A DNA stretch of 64,000 bases from Parahoeflea halophila (GTDB lineage: Bacteria > Pseudomonadota > Alphaproteobacteria > Rhizobiales > Rhizobiaceae). This document shows, one piece after another, positions 9,995-18,044 of the stretch (position 1 is the stretch's first letter; every line of letters begins with the position of its first letter). The DNA is taken from the NCBI RefSeq assembly GCF_900220985.1, contig NZ_OCPC01000004.1:124001-188000 (forward strand), read 5' to 3'. The notes under the pieces are model-generated. The model was given only the letters and a program-made list of their open reading frames with translations, was not told the origin of the DNA and did not search any database. A program made the position numbers and the translations under genes.

Positions 9995-11569
9995 ATGGCA
10001 AGTCTCGGAACCTATCTGCGCCTGATGCGGGCGGGCTTTATCCTTGTCCGCGAAGGCGTCGTCTCTTCGCTGCCTGCGGAAGACCTGCCCGCGCCGGTCC
10101 AACTTGCGCACCGCACCGCAGGCCTGTTTGCCAAACGGCGCGCCAAAAGCGCCGAACGCACAGACAGGCTTGCCCGGGCGGTCGAACGGCTCGGCCCGTC
10201 CTGGGTCAAGCTCGGCCAGTTCCTTGCCACCCGGCCCGATGTGGTTGGTGCCGAAATCTCCGAAGATCTCGCCGGTCTGCAGGATCGCATGGCAACTTTC
10301 CCTGAAGCCGAAGCCCGGACCGCCATCGAAGGTTCGCTCGGCCGGCCGATCGCCGATCTCTACAGCCGTTTTGATCCGCCGGTTGCTGCAGCCTCCATCG
10401 CCCAGGTGCATCCCGCAGAGGTGACCGATGAAAACGGTCCCCGCAAGGTTGCCGTCAAGGTTATCCGGCCCGGCGTGCGCCAGCGCTTCAAGCATGATCT
10501 GGAGGCCTTTTACCTGGTCTCGGAGATGCAGGAGCGTTTCATCCCGTCCTCGCGCCGGTTGCGCCCGGTCGAGATCACCAGGACGCTGGAGCAGACCACT
10601 CGCATCGAGATGGATCTCCGGCTCGAGGCAGCTGCCCTGTCCGAGATGGCCGAAAACACCAGGGATGATGCAGGTTTCCGGGTGCCGAAGGTCGACTGGG
10701 AGCGCACCGGCCGCGACTGCGTCACCATGGAGTGGATCGACGGCATCAAGATGAGCGATGTTGCTGGCTTGCGCGCCGCCGGCCACGATCTTCACGCGCT
10801 CGCCGACACGCTGATCCAGTCCTTCCTGCGCCACACCTTGCGTGACGGCTTTTTCCACGCCGATATGCACCAGGGCAATCTCTTCGTCGATCCGGCAGGC
10901 ACGATCGTTGCCGTCGACATGGGGATCGTCAGCCGTCTGGGCAAGAAAGAACGCCGTTTCCTGGCCGAAATCCTCTACGGTTTCATCACCCGCGATTACC
11001 AGCGCGTCGCCGACGTGCATTTCGAGGCCGGCTATGTCCCGGCGAGACATGATCCGGCGAGCTTCGCCCAGGCCATCCGAGCTATCGGCGAGCCGATCCA
11101 TGGCCAGCCGGCCGAAACCATCTCGATGGCCCGGCTGCTTACGCTGCTGTTCGAGGTCACCGAGCTGTTCGACATGGAAACAAGGCCCGAACTGGTCATG
11201 CTGCAAAAGACCATGGTCGTGGTCGAGGGCGTATCCCGCACGCTCAACCCGAAATTCAACATGTGGAAGGCTGCCGAACCGGTGGTGGGCGACTGGATCC
11301 GCGACAATCTCGGACCCAAGCGTATCGCCGTCGACATCAGGGAGGGTGCCATCGCCGCCTTCAAGCTGGCTGAGCAGCTGCCTGATCTCGCCGCCCGTAC
11401 TGAACGCTTCTCCCAGGAAGTGGGGGATATGGCGGAGAACGGCCTGCGCTTCGATGCGGCCACGTCCGAAGCCATCGGCAAGGCCGAGGCCCGGCACACG
11501 CGCTCGGGTCGTGTGGCCTTGTGGGTGATTGCGGTCACGCTGATCGTCATCGCAACCCGGCTTTTCTAG
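9995..11569 (+). CDS. ubiB: Atypical kinase/ATPase UbiB for ubiquinone biosynthesis
   Basis: Membrane-associated ADCK/ABC1-family ATPase needed for the later hydroxylation and methylation steps of ubiquinone synthesis. The KxGQ motif appears as VKLGQFLATRPD, the Ala-rich nucleotide loop as AAASIAQVHPA, and the catalytic segment as FFHADMHQGNLFVD. A C-terminal hydrophobic helix (LWVIAVTLIVIATRLF) fits membrane anchoring. The 524 residues are normal. It follows ubiE directly. Confidence 0.96.
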   Translation: MASLGTYLRLMRAGFILVREGVVSSLPAEDLPAPVQLAHRTAGLFAKRRAKSAERTDRLARAVERLGPSWVKLGQFLATRPDVVGAEISEDLAGLQDRMATFPEAEARTAIEGSLGRPIADLYSRFDPPVAAASIAQVHPAEVTDENGPRKVAVKVIRPGVRQRFKHDLEAFYLVSEMQERFIPSSRRLRPVEITRTLEQTTRIEMDLRLEAAALSEMAENTRDDAGFRVPKVDWERTGRDCVTMEWIDGIKMSDVAGLRAAGHDLHALADTLIQSFLRHTLRDGFFHADMHQGNLFVDPAGTIVAVDMGIVSRLGKKERRFLAEILYGFITRDYQRVADVHFEAGYVPARHDPASFAQAIRAIGEPIHGQPAETISMARLLTLLFEVTELFDMETRPELVMLQKTMVVVEGVSRTLNPKFNMWKAAEPVVGDWIRDNLGPKRIAVDIREGAIAAFKLAEQLPDLAARTERFSQEVGDMAENGLRFDAATSEAIGKAEARHTRSGRVALWVIAVTLIVIATRLF

Positions 11570-11779
11570 GTCTTTGCGGCAGGTCGACATCCGCCGATTT
11601 GCAATTCACTCGCTTCTCGCGTTAGCTTGGGGCATGAACCGGCTCAAGCATACGCCTGTTGTCCGGTCAGCATGTAGCGGCGGCGCCTTTGCGCTGCCTT
11701 GATGAAAACCCGGCTGCGGGATGCAGGGCATCCAGACGCCAAGGACACGCCGGGACAATCACAAGCATTGGATTTACAT

Positions 11780-12217
11780 ATGAGCGAAGCCAAATCCGGC
11801 GACACCGTCCGGATCAACTATACCGGTAAACTGACAGACGGCACCCAGTTCGACAGCTCCGAGGGCCGCGAGCCTTTGGAGTTCCAGGTCGGCTCCGGCC
11901 AGATCATCCCCGGTCTTGACCGCGAGGTCGAGGGCATGAAGGTCGGTGACAAGCAGACTGTCACTGTCCCGGCTGCAGAGGCCTACGGCCCCCACGATCC
12001 GGCCAAGGTGCAGCAGGTCCCGCGCAGCGCCCTGCCGCCGGAACTCGAGCCGCAGGAAGGCATGCAGCTGCAGGCCCAGACCCCACAGGGTGGCCAGGTG
12101 ATGCTCCTCGTTACTACCGTTGGCGAAGAGAACATCACCGTTGACGCCAACCACCCGCTGGCGGGCAAGGACCTGGTTTTCGACATCGAGATGCTGGAGA
12201 TCCTCCAGGCGGCCTGA
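11780..12217 (+). CDS. FKBP-type peptidyl-prolyl cis-trans isomerase
   Basis: SlyD-like small FKBP predicted to catalyse prolyl isomerisation in the cytosol. The protein from 11780 (145 residues) begins MSEAKSGDTVRINYTGKL, as in homologues. The open frame extends upstream to 11699, but that part is not conserved-looking. The FKBP core shows DGTQFDSSEGREP and an insert-in-flap region ending VDANHPLAGKDLVFDIE, typical of the SlyD branch. There is no His-rich metal-binding tail. The ribosome site in front of 11780 is weak. Confidence 0.9.
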   Translation: MSEAKSGDTVRINYTGKLTDGTQFDSSEGREPLEFQVGSGQIIPGLDREVEGMKVGDKQTVTVPAAEAYGPHDPAKVQQVPRSALPPELEPQEGMQLQAQTPQGGQVMLLVTTVGEENITVDANHPLAGKDLVFDIEMLEILQAA

Positions 12218-12236
12218 CCGCATGAAAAACTGACAG

Positions 12237-12258
12237 CCCGGCCCGGCGCCGGGTTGTC
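12237..12258 (+). terminator. Possible terminator after the FKBP gene
   Basis: A 6-bp CCCGGC/GCCGGG stem with a 5-base loop starts 19 bp after the FKBP stop codon. Only a short TTGT follows, so termination may be weak. Confidence 0.35.
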
Positions 12259-12333
12259 GCTTGCCTCCGCAATGCGCGTCCTTCAGCTTCTGGTTGGCTG
12301 GGGAACGCGCAAGGCTGCCGGTCTTGCTGGCGT

Positions 12334-12372
12334 TTGACTGCAATGCATGCAATGCCTACATTGCATGCATTG
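12334..12372 (+). promoter_or_regulatory. Promoter and palindromic operator of the FitAB-type module
   Basis: Two perfect 14-bp inverted arms, 12341-12354 and 12359-12372, are separated by 4 bases. A sigma70-like promoter overlaps them: TTGACT at 12334-12339, a 17-bp spacer, and TACATT at 12357-12362. The palindrome covers the spacer and the -10 box, the usual place for autorepression by a ribbon-helix-helix antitoxin such as FitA. An AAGGAGG ribosome site follows at 12386-12392. Confidence 0.75.
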
Positions 12373-12398
12373 TCAGCCCGGGGCCAAGGAGGTTCACC

Positions 12399-12668
12399 AT
12401 GGCAACACTGACCATCCGCAATCTCGATGACGAGGTGAAGCAGGCTCTGCGTGAACGCGCGGCGCGGCATGGCGTGTCCATGGAAGAAGAGGCCCGCGTA
12501 CTGTTGCGCCAACTGGTGCAGGCTCCCCCGCCTGCGCAAGGCAAGTCCGCTTATCAGCGTATACGCGACTTGGTTGAACCACTGGGCGGGATAGAGCTGG
12601 AGATTCCTCCCCGGACGGAGAAGGCCGGCGAGCGCAAGGTGTTCGACTGGCTGGACGACGAGGAATGA
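12399..12668 (+). CDS. FitA-like ribbon-helix-helix antitoxin
   Basis: Predicted antitoxin that binds the operator just upstream and neutralises the adjacent PIN toxin. It has 89 residues. The N terminus MATLTIRNLDDEVKQALR fits the RHH/FitA family (beta strand, then two helices with SMEEEARVLLRQL). The C-terminal acidic tail probably contacts the toxin. The start is fixed by an excellent ribosome site, AAGGAGG with 6-bp spacing. Its TGA overlaps the toxin ATG (ATGA at 12665-12668). Confidence 0.88.
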   Translation: MATLTIRNLDDEVKQALRERAARHGVSMEEEARVLLRQLVQAPPPAQGKSAYQRIRDLVEPLGGIELEIPPRTEKAGERKVFDWLDDEE

Positions 12669-13087
12669 TAATCGACACCAATGTCGTATCCGAAATCATG
12701 CGGCCGGTCCCAAATGCCAAGGTCGCCGATTGGTTCGAGCGGACTGCGCAAATGGCGCGCTTCATAACTTCAGTCACTGAAGCTGAACTGCTGTTTGGTG
12801 TAGAATTGATGCCCGAGGGTAAACGACGCGATACGTTTGCTCTTGTGATTGAGCGACTGATCAAGTTCGATTTGCCCCAGCCTGTCCTTCCGTTCGAGAG
12901 CGCCGATGCACCGTATTGCGCTAAAATCTCTGCATTGCGTCGAAGAGCCGGCCGGCCAATTTCTATCTTCGACGCCCAGATCGCGGCCATCGCGCTGAGG
13001 CGCGGATTGTCGATTGCCACCCGCAATATTCGTGATTTCGAAGGTTGCGGTGTCACCCTCATCAACCCTTGGGACCCTGCGCCATGA
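12665..13087 (+). CDS. FitB/VapC-like PIN-domain ribonuclease toxin
   Basis: Predicted metal-dependent RNase toxin of a type II toxin-antitoxin pair, 140 residues. PIN acidic residues are in place: Asp4 in MIIDTN, Glu in TEAEL (about 39-41), Asp103 in IFDAQIAAIA and the Asp/Asn of TRNIRDF (121-124). The C-terminal INPW motif is typical of FitB. It overlaps the antitoxin by 4 bp. Unusually, its own TGA also overlaps the coaBC start codon (ATGA at 13084-13087), joining a toxin to an essential gene. Confidence 0.9.
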   Translation: MIIDTNVVSEIMRPVPNAKVADWFERTAQMARFITSVTEAELLFGVELMPEGKRRDTFALVIERLIKFDLPQPVLPFESADAPYCAKISALRRRAGRPISIFDAQIAAIALRRGLSIATRNIRDFEGCGVTLINPWDPAP

Positions 13088-14301
13088 CGCTTTCCGGCAA
13101 ACGCATCCTGCTGATCATTTCCGGCGGTATCGCCGCCTACAAGGCGCTCGATCTGATCCGTCGGCTGCGCGAGCGCGGCGCGTCGGTGCGGCCGGTCATG
13201 ACCGCAGGGGCGCAGGAATTCGTCACGCCCTTGGCTGTCGGTGCGCTTGCCGCGGACCATGTCTATACCGATCTGTTCTCGCGCGAGGACGAGCAGGATG
13301 TCGGCCACATTCGCCTGGCGCGCGACTGCGACATGATCTGCGTCGCCCCCGCCACCGCCGACCTCATGGCCAGGATGGCGCATGGCCTTGCGGGCGATCT
13401 CGCCTCCACGGTGCTGCTTGCCACCAACCGGCCGGTGCTTCTGGCTCCCGCGATGAACCCGGCCATGTGGGCGCACCCGGCTACCCGCCGCAATGTCGAA
13501 ACGCTCAGGAAAGACGGCATCCGCTTCATCGGCCCGATGGCGGGCGAGATGGCCGAGAGCAATGAGGCCGGCGAGGGGCGCATGGCCGAGCCGCTGCAGA
13601 TTGTGGCCTCCATCGAGGCGCTCATGGATGACGCCCCGAAACCGCTCGCGGGCCGAACCGCCATCGTCACCTCCGGCCCCACGCACGAGCCGATCGACCC
13701 GGTGCGCTACATCGCCAACCGCTCGTCGGGAAAGCAGGGCCACGCCATCGCCGCCAATCTCGCCCGCCTTGGTGCTGACGTGACCCTCGTCTCGGGGCCG
13801 GTGACGATCCCGGATCCCGCCGGCGCCAACACCATCCATGTCGAAAGCGCCCGCGAGATGCTCGAGGCCGTGACAGATGCCTTGCCCGCCGACATTGCCG
13901 TTTTTGTCGCTGCCGTAGCTGACTGGCGCGTGGCCACCTCTGCGGACAACAAGATCAAGAAGAAGGAAGGCGAAGGCCCGGCGCCGCTGGTGCTCACCGA
14001 GAACCCCGACATTCTCAAGACCATCGGCCACCATGCGGACCGCCCGAAGCTGGTCGTCGGCTTCGCCGCGGAAACCGCTGACGTGATTGCCAACGCCCGG
14101 GCCAAGCTTGCCCGCAAGGGCGCCGATTTCATCGTCGCCAACGACGTCTCCCCTCAAACCGGCATCATGGGCGGTGACCGCAACCGCGTCCGCATTGTCT
14201 CGAACGACGGCGTCGAGGACTGGCCGGATCTGAGCAAGGACGAGGTGGCTGCGCGGCTGGCGGCGCGGATTGCGGAGAGTCTCAACCGCAAACCGTTGTG
14301 A
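13084..14301 (+). CDS. coaBC: Bifunctional phosphopantothenoylcysteine decarboxylase/synthetase
   Basis: Catalyses two steps of coenzyme A synthesis: CoaB couples cysteine to 4'-phosphopantothenate and CoaC decarboxylates the product. The N-terminal flavoprotein domain begins KRILLIISGGIAAYKALDL and contains the substrate-binding PAMNPAMW motif. The C-terminal CoaB domain contains TSGPTHEPIDPVRYIANRSSG and a Lys-rich KIKKKEGE strand. The 405-residue length from 13084 is normal. A start at 13045 in the same frame would lie inside the toxin and gives no conserved sequence. dut, the usual neighbour in relatives, is 13.6 kb away. Confidence 0.96.
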   Translation: MTLSGKRILLIISGGIAAYKALDLIRRLRERGASVRPVMTAGAQEFVTPLAVGALAADHVYTDLFSREDEQDVGHIRLARDCDMICVAPATADLMARMAHGLAGDLASTVLLATNRPVLLAPAMNPAMWAHPATRRNVETLRKDGIRFIGPMAGEMAESNEAGEGRMAEPLQIVASIEALMDDAPKPLAGRTAIVTSGPTHEPIDPVRYIANRSSGKQGHAIAANLARLGADVTLVSGPVTIPDPAGANTIHVESAREMLEAVTDALPADIAVFVAAVADWRVATSADNKIKKKEGEGPAPLVLTENPDILKTIGHHADRPKLVVGFAAETADVIANARAKLARKGADFIVANDVSPQTGIMGGDRNRVRIVSNDGVEDWPDLSKDEVAARLAARIAESLNRKPL

Positions 14302-14412
14302 TGGTTTTTATCTGATAGAACCACATTCACTCCAATTCTGGACAAATGACCACGATGCCGATTTGCGCCGACGCCCGGAAAGGAAGTGGGTCTCTTGCCC
14401 CGTGAGCGCGGC

Positions 14413-14428
14413 GCATCCAATTGGATGC
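14413..14428. repeat. Palindromic intergenic repeat, copy 1
   Basis: A perfect 16-base palindrome reading GCATCCAATTGGATGC, preceded by GCGCG. A closely related palindrome with similar flanks occurs in opposite orientation at 21230-21249. It lies in the 201-bp gap between coaBC and the convergent LysR gene. Confidence 0.55.
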
Positions 14429-14462
14429 TCAAGTCTGCTGTCACGCTTTGAAATGCTGCATC

Positions 14463-14486
14463 GTTGTTTCGTTCAAACGAACCAAC
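14463..14486. repeat. Imperfect inverted repeat downstream of the LysR gene
   Basis: TTCGTT and AACGAA arms flank a CA centre and extend outward, after one mismatch, to GTTG and CAAC. It sits 16 bp beyond the LysR stop codon. No T-run follows on either strand, so its role as terminator or binding site is unclear. Confidence 0.35.
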
Positions 14487-14502
14487 TTGAACGCGACACG
14501 CA

Positions 14503-15429
14503 TCATGAGTTCAGTTGACGCAGCAGATCGAAGATCTGGCCTCGCATCCAGATTGCAAGCGGTGTGTGTTCAGACCGTTTATGCCAGATGCCGATGATCA
14601 GCGGCGGATCTATCGGCATCGGCGGGTCAAAGATCTGGAGGTCGAAGGTCCGCGCGACATCGTCCGCCAATTGGGCGGGCACGAGTGCAATCAGATCGCT
14701 CTCTCGCACTGCTCTACAGACGCCGGAGAAAACCGGAACTGTCATCGCCACGTGACGCTGCCGTCCGACGCGCGACAACGCGGCATCCCCCATCGCCGTG
14801 ATGTTCCCCTCCGGAGAAAACAACACGTGGAGGAGCTTGCAGAATACGTCAAAGGGCATGACCTGTCCTTGCCTCAGGTCAGCTATTCCCGGGTTCCCCT
14901 TGCGAGCGATGACCTTGAAGGGTGAGCGAAACAGCTCTTCGCTGCTGACCCAGTCGGGTAATGCCGTCTCCGGGATCAATGCAATATCGGCATTGCGCCG
15001 CTCAAGGCTGGCGACGTAGTCCTGCGGCACAAGGTCCACAAGCTGGGCCCTGATGCCCGGTGCCTTGTGGTGAAGCAGTTGCCCCAAGGCTGGCATCAAC
15101 ATCTCTGCGAAGAAATCGCTTGCGGCAATCCGAAATGTTCCTCGGGCGGTTTCAGGGTCGAAGTGCGAGGGAGGAGAGAGCATCTTCTCGAGTCTCTCAA
15201 GCTCTTGCATGACGGGCTCTTTCAATCCCGTTGCAAAGTCGGTGGCAACCAGTCGATTGCCTTGCCGCACAAACAGTGGGTCGTCGAGAGAATGGCGCAG
15301 GCGCGAGAGGCTTCCGGAAACCGCTGACTGAGAGAGCCCCAGCCGCTGAGCGGCTTTCACGGTGGAGCCTTCGCGGAAGACCGCGTCAAGCACGCGCAGC
15401 AGGTTCAAGTCGAAGGTCGCGAAATTCAT
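14503..15429 (-). CDS. LysR-family transcriptional regulator
   Basis: DNA-binding regulator of 308 residues. The N-terminal winged helix (FDLNLLRVLDAVFREGSTVKAAQRL then LSQSAVSGSLSRLR) is typical, with the FVRQGNRLVAT wing. It resembles the NodD/NahR branch in this region. The C-terminal effector-binding domain is complete. It is transcribed away from a cupin-GST pair across a 110-bp gap holding a clear inverted repeat, so those genes are its likely targets. The inducer is unknown. Confidence 0.9.
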   Translation of the reverse strand: MNFATFDLNLLRVLDAVFREGSTVKAAQRLGLSQSAVSGSLSRLRHSLDDPLFVRQGNRLVATDFATGLKEPVMQELERLEKMLSPPSHFDPETARGTFRIAASDFFAEMLMPALGQLLHHKAPGIRAQLVDLVPQDYVASLERRNADIALIPETALPDWVSSEELFRSPFKVIARKGNPGIADLRQGQVMPFDVFCKLLHVLFSPEGNITAMGDAALSRVGRQRHVAMTVPVFSGVCRAVRESDLIALVPAQLADDVARTFDLQIFDPPMPIDPPLIIGIWHKRSEHTPLAIWMRGQIFDLLRQLNS

Positions 15430-15436
15430 AATGCTG

Positions 15437-15457
15437 ATATCTTATATTCGAAGATAT
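15437..15457. promoter_or_regulatory. Likely LysR-type operator between lysR and the cupin gene
   Basis: Perfect 7-base arms ATATCTT (15437-15443) and AAGATAT (15451-15457) are separated by 7 bases. They include a T-N11-A core and lie 8 bp upstream of the regulator start codon. Position and shape match operators of divergently transcribed LysR regulators. Confidence 0.65.
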
Positions 15458-15539
15458 GGTTTGGTCGATACCAGGGTTCATTGTTATATTGCCGACATCG
15501 AAAGCGCTTTCGTTTCAGTCCCAAGAAAGGAATGGAACG

Positions 15540-15983
15540 ATGACCGAATTGGAAAATGACACCGACGCCATCGAATGGCTTGGTGTGCGGTACAAAACCA
15601 TTCTCTCGCCGGAACAGACCGGTGGTGCCATGTCGATCGTGGATAGCTGGTCACCTGCCGGCAGCGGCCCTCCACGGCACATCCACGAGAAGGAGGATGA
15701 AACCTTCGTCATGCTGTCAGGCACCTGCAAGGTATGGATCGATGGTCAGGAGACACTGGCCGGGCCAGGCGAGAGTGTTTTTATTCCACGCGGAACAAAC
15801 CATACCTTCAAGGTGGTAGGAGAAAAGCCATCTCGTCACCTGGTCATTCTGACGCCTGGGGGATTTGAAGGGTTTTTTGCCGACATGGCGAGAGGACAGT
15901 TAAGGATCCCCGAAGACATGCCTGCCATCGAGGAGTCCGCGCGGCGGCACCACCTCAGCTTCACTGGACCACCTCTGGATTGA
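15540..15983 (+). CDS. Cupin-domain protein
   Basis: Single-domain cupin of 147 residues. Motif 1 is present as GPPRHIHEKEDETFVMLSG, with the metal-binding His-x-His and Glu. Motif 2 is GESVFIPRGTNHTF, with the third His. The start at 15540 follows an AAAGGA ribosome site; the longer frame to 15456 runs through the operator and is unlikely. A GST gene follows after 4 bp, so the two form an operon. The substrate is unknown; dioxygenase, isomerase or small-molecule binding roles are all possible. Confidence 0.82.
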   Translation: MTELENDTDAIEWLGVRYKTILSPEQTGGAMSIVDSWSPAGSGPPRHIHEKEDETFVMLSGTCKVWIDGQETLAGPGESVFIPRGTNHTFKVVGEKPSRHLVILTPGGFEGFFADMARGQLRIPEDMPAIEESARRHHLSFTGPPLD

Positions 15984-15987
15984 CCTC

Positions 15988-16788
15988 ATGACTGCCAAGC
16001 CCATCGTATACCACATCCCCGTCTGTCCGTTCTCGCAGCGGCTGGAAATCCTTCTCGCCCTGCGGGGGCAGGAAGATGCAGTAGAGTTTCGTGTCGTCGA
16101 CATCACCAAGCCGCGGGACCCCGAGCTGCTTGCAAAGACGCGGGGGACCACTGCGCTCCCGGTTCTCGAAACGCCTCAAGGAGACATCCTCAAGGAAAGT
16201 CTCGTGATCCTTCGATATCTCGATGAGGCTATCGAAGGGCCGGCATTGCGTCGTAGCGACCCGTTGGAACACGCTATCGAATCGATGCTCATTACCCGTG
16301 AAGGCCCCTTCACGATGGCGGGGTATCTCTTCGTCATGAACCAGCAGAGAGATAAACGCGACGAATTCGCCGACAAACTGCTGGCTATCTATCGTGATAT
16401 CAATGACTTTCTGGTCGAGCACGGTTCTGCAGGACCCTACTTGTTCGAAAGCTTCGGCCTTGCTGAAACGGTATTCACGCCCATGTTCATGCGTTTCTGG
16501 TTCCTGGACTATTACGAGGATTTCCAGTTGCCTCAATCGAGGGAATACAGCCGGGTGCGTGCCTGGAAGGATGCCTGCATGTCTCATGCGGCGACTGAGC
16601 AGGTGACACGAGAAGAAATCGTCAAACTCTACTACGACTATGCGCTGGGGGCTGGAAACGGTGCACTGGTCAGTGGCCGTGCCGTCTCAAGCTTTTCGTT
16701 TTCTCCACGCTGGCAAGACCGGCCCTGGCCACCCCGCGACAAATATGCCGGCACCGCAAGTGACGAGGCCTTGGGTCTGGTAAGCTGA
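15988..16788 (+). CDS. Glutathione S-transferase family protein
   Basis: The N-terminal thioredoxin-like GST domain carries a CPFSQR motif at residues 13-18, with an active-site Cys as in omega and related thiol-transfer GSTs rather than Tyr/Ser types. The glutathione-binding segment TALPVLETPQGDILKESLVIL follows, with cis-Pro and ES. A helical C-terminal domain completes about 225 residues, followed by a tail that looks poorly conserved. It is co-transcribed with the cupin gene and opposite a LysR regulator, suggesting a role in detoxification or breakdown of an aromatic or electrophilic compound. Confidence 0.82.
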   Translation: MTAKPIVYHIPVCPFSQRLEILLALRGQEDAVEFRVVDITKPRDPELLAKTRGTTALPVLETPQGDILKESLVILRYLDEAIEGPALRRSDPLEHAIESMLITREGPFTMAGYLFVMNQQRDKRDEFADKLLAIYRDINDFLVEHGSAGPYLFESFGLAETVFTPMFMRFWFLDYYEDFQLPQSREYSRVRAWKDACMSHAATEQVTREEIVKLYYDYALGAGNGALVSGRAVSSFSFSPRWQDRPWPPRDKYAGTASDEALGLVS

Positions 16789-16903
16789 AACACGACCTGC
16801 GGACCGTGCCCGGGGTGGATGCGAGGCTATGCCTCTGAGCAATACAGGAAGCCGTCTTCAGGTCGGTGGCCAACGCGAATGTGGCGGAAGACCAGATCGG
16901 TCC

Positions 16904-17713
16904 TCAAGCCACTTCGGCCACCTTCACCGCCTCCGCCTGCATCGGCTTGAACCGCTTCGAGGTCATGCCCGATGCCGTGAGCGTGACGATGCTGCCGGCC
17001 GGGATTTCGTGCCATTTGGTGCCGGTGTCCTTGAACGGTTCGGACACCAGGCAGTGGCCCTGGTTGTTGCAGGTAGGTGCCGCGTAGAGAGTTGGGGCGT
17101 ATTCGTCGCTGGCGTAGCGGATGGCGTGTAGCGCGTTTCCGTCAGAGACGGCTGCGGTGAAGCGTACCAGTTCACGCACGCCGGCGCGTGCGGCTTCTGA
17201 AAGCGCAAACCGGATGGCTTCACCGAAGGCCGCTGCCGGATCGGTTTCGAGTCCGAATTCGAGCGCCAGCAGAAACAGCAGTTCCGAATCCGTGGTGCCT
17301 TGGCGGGCCTGGTAGAGCCGGTCAGAAAGAGCTGCCTCCATTGGCCGCCGGATCTTCTCGAAGCCGGCGATTTGACCGTTGTGCATGAACGACCATCGGC
17401 CGTTGACGAAGGGATGGCAATTGTCGCGGCTGGTCGCCCCGCCGGTCGAGGCGCGGACATGGGCGAGAAACAGCGGCGAACGGATCTGTCGGGCGAGAGA
17501 CTTCAGATTGCAGTCCGACCAGGCCGGAAGTACATCGCGGTAAAGGCCGGGTTCCGGATGCTCGCCATACCAGGCAACGCCGAAGCCATCACCATTGGTG
17601 GCGGTCTTGGCCTGGATGGCGTGGTGCGATTGCTCGATCAGCGAATGGCCGGGGGCGGAGACGATCTGCTCCAGCGGGATCGGTGTTCCACGGTAGGCGG
17701 CCCATCGGCACAT
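16904..17713 (-). CDS. Class II glutamine amidotransferase (YafJ/EgtC-like)
   Basis: Predicted stand-alone Ntn-type glutaminase domain of 269 residues. The catalytic Cys2 is exposed after removal of Met (MCRWAAYRG). NGDGFGVAWYG and HVRAST, which line the glutamine site, and the FMHNGQI segment are present. No synthetase partner is adjacent. EgtC in ergothioneine synthesis is one relative, but no other egt gene is seen, so the substrate is open. A small DUF6356-like gene lies 6 bp upstream on the same strand. Confidence 0.85.
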   Translation of the reverse strand: MCRWAAYRGTPIPLEQIVSAPGHSLIEQSHHAIQAKTATNGDGFGVAWYGEHPEPGLYRDVLPAWSDCNLKSLARQIRSPLFLAHVRASTGGATSRDNCHPFVNGRWSFMHNGQIAGFEKIRRPMEAALSDRLYQARQGTTDSELLFLLALEFGLETDPAAAFGEAIRFALSEAARAGVRELVRFTAAVSDGNALHAIRYASDEYAPTLYAAPTCNNQGHCLVSEPFKDTGTKWHEIPAGSIVTLTASGMTSKRFKPMQAEAVKVAEVA

Positions 17714-17719
17714 AATTTT

Positions 17720-17935
17720 CTATTTGCTCCGGTTGTGCATCCGGTGATGCATCTCGTTGATCATACGGCTTGCTGTTTTCTCAAAGGTAAACGGCAGGAT
17801 TGCGTGGCACAGGGCGCAGAAGCCTGCGGCAAACAACTTGGCTGAAAACTTGCCTGCGAATAGCAGGTGCTCGAAATAGGTTTCGTCGACCGACTGCGGA
17901 TGAGCCTTGAAAAGGCGGGCGATCTGGCTGGACAT
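17720..17935 (-). CDS. Small DUF6356-like membrane protein
   Basis: 71 residues with the pattern HPQSVDETYFEHLLFAGKF, then a hydrophobic segment FSAKLFAAGFCALCHAILPF and FEKTASR. This matches my memory of the DUF6356 family, whose function is unknown. One transmembrane helix is likely. It is divergent from an Lrp-type regulator and sits 6 bp upstream of the glutamine amidotransferase, so the two are probably co-transcribed. Confidence 0.72.
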   Translation of the reverse strand: MSSQIARLFKAHPQSVDETYFEHLLFAGKFSAKLFAAGFCALCHAILPFTFEKTASRMINEMHHRMHNRSK

Positions 17936-18027
17936 GGACGTGCTCCCTCGTTCGGATGCGATGTCGAGAGAATAGCCCGGTCCGCCGGGCGAAATGTCCC
18001 AAATGTCCTTTGTTTTATCTAATTATT

Positions 18028-18041
18028 GGGATAGATATCCC
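18028..18041. promoter_or_regulatory. Palindrome at the Lrp-family gene start
   Basis: GGGATA and TATCCC arms separated by GA, ending 3 bp before the ATG at 18045. It lies between the divergent DUF6356-like and Lrp genes and is a candidate autoregulatory site. It also argues that translation starts at 18045 rather than at 17994. Confidence 0.45.
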
Positions 18042-18044
18042 TGT

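Noticed and set aside
9944-11590. A 548-codon open frame on the minus strand
   Set aside because: It lies antisense over ubiB, which is a certain gene, and has no domain.
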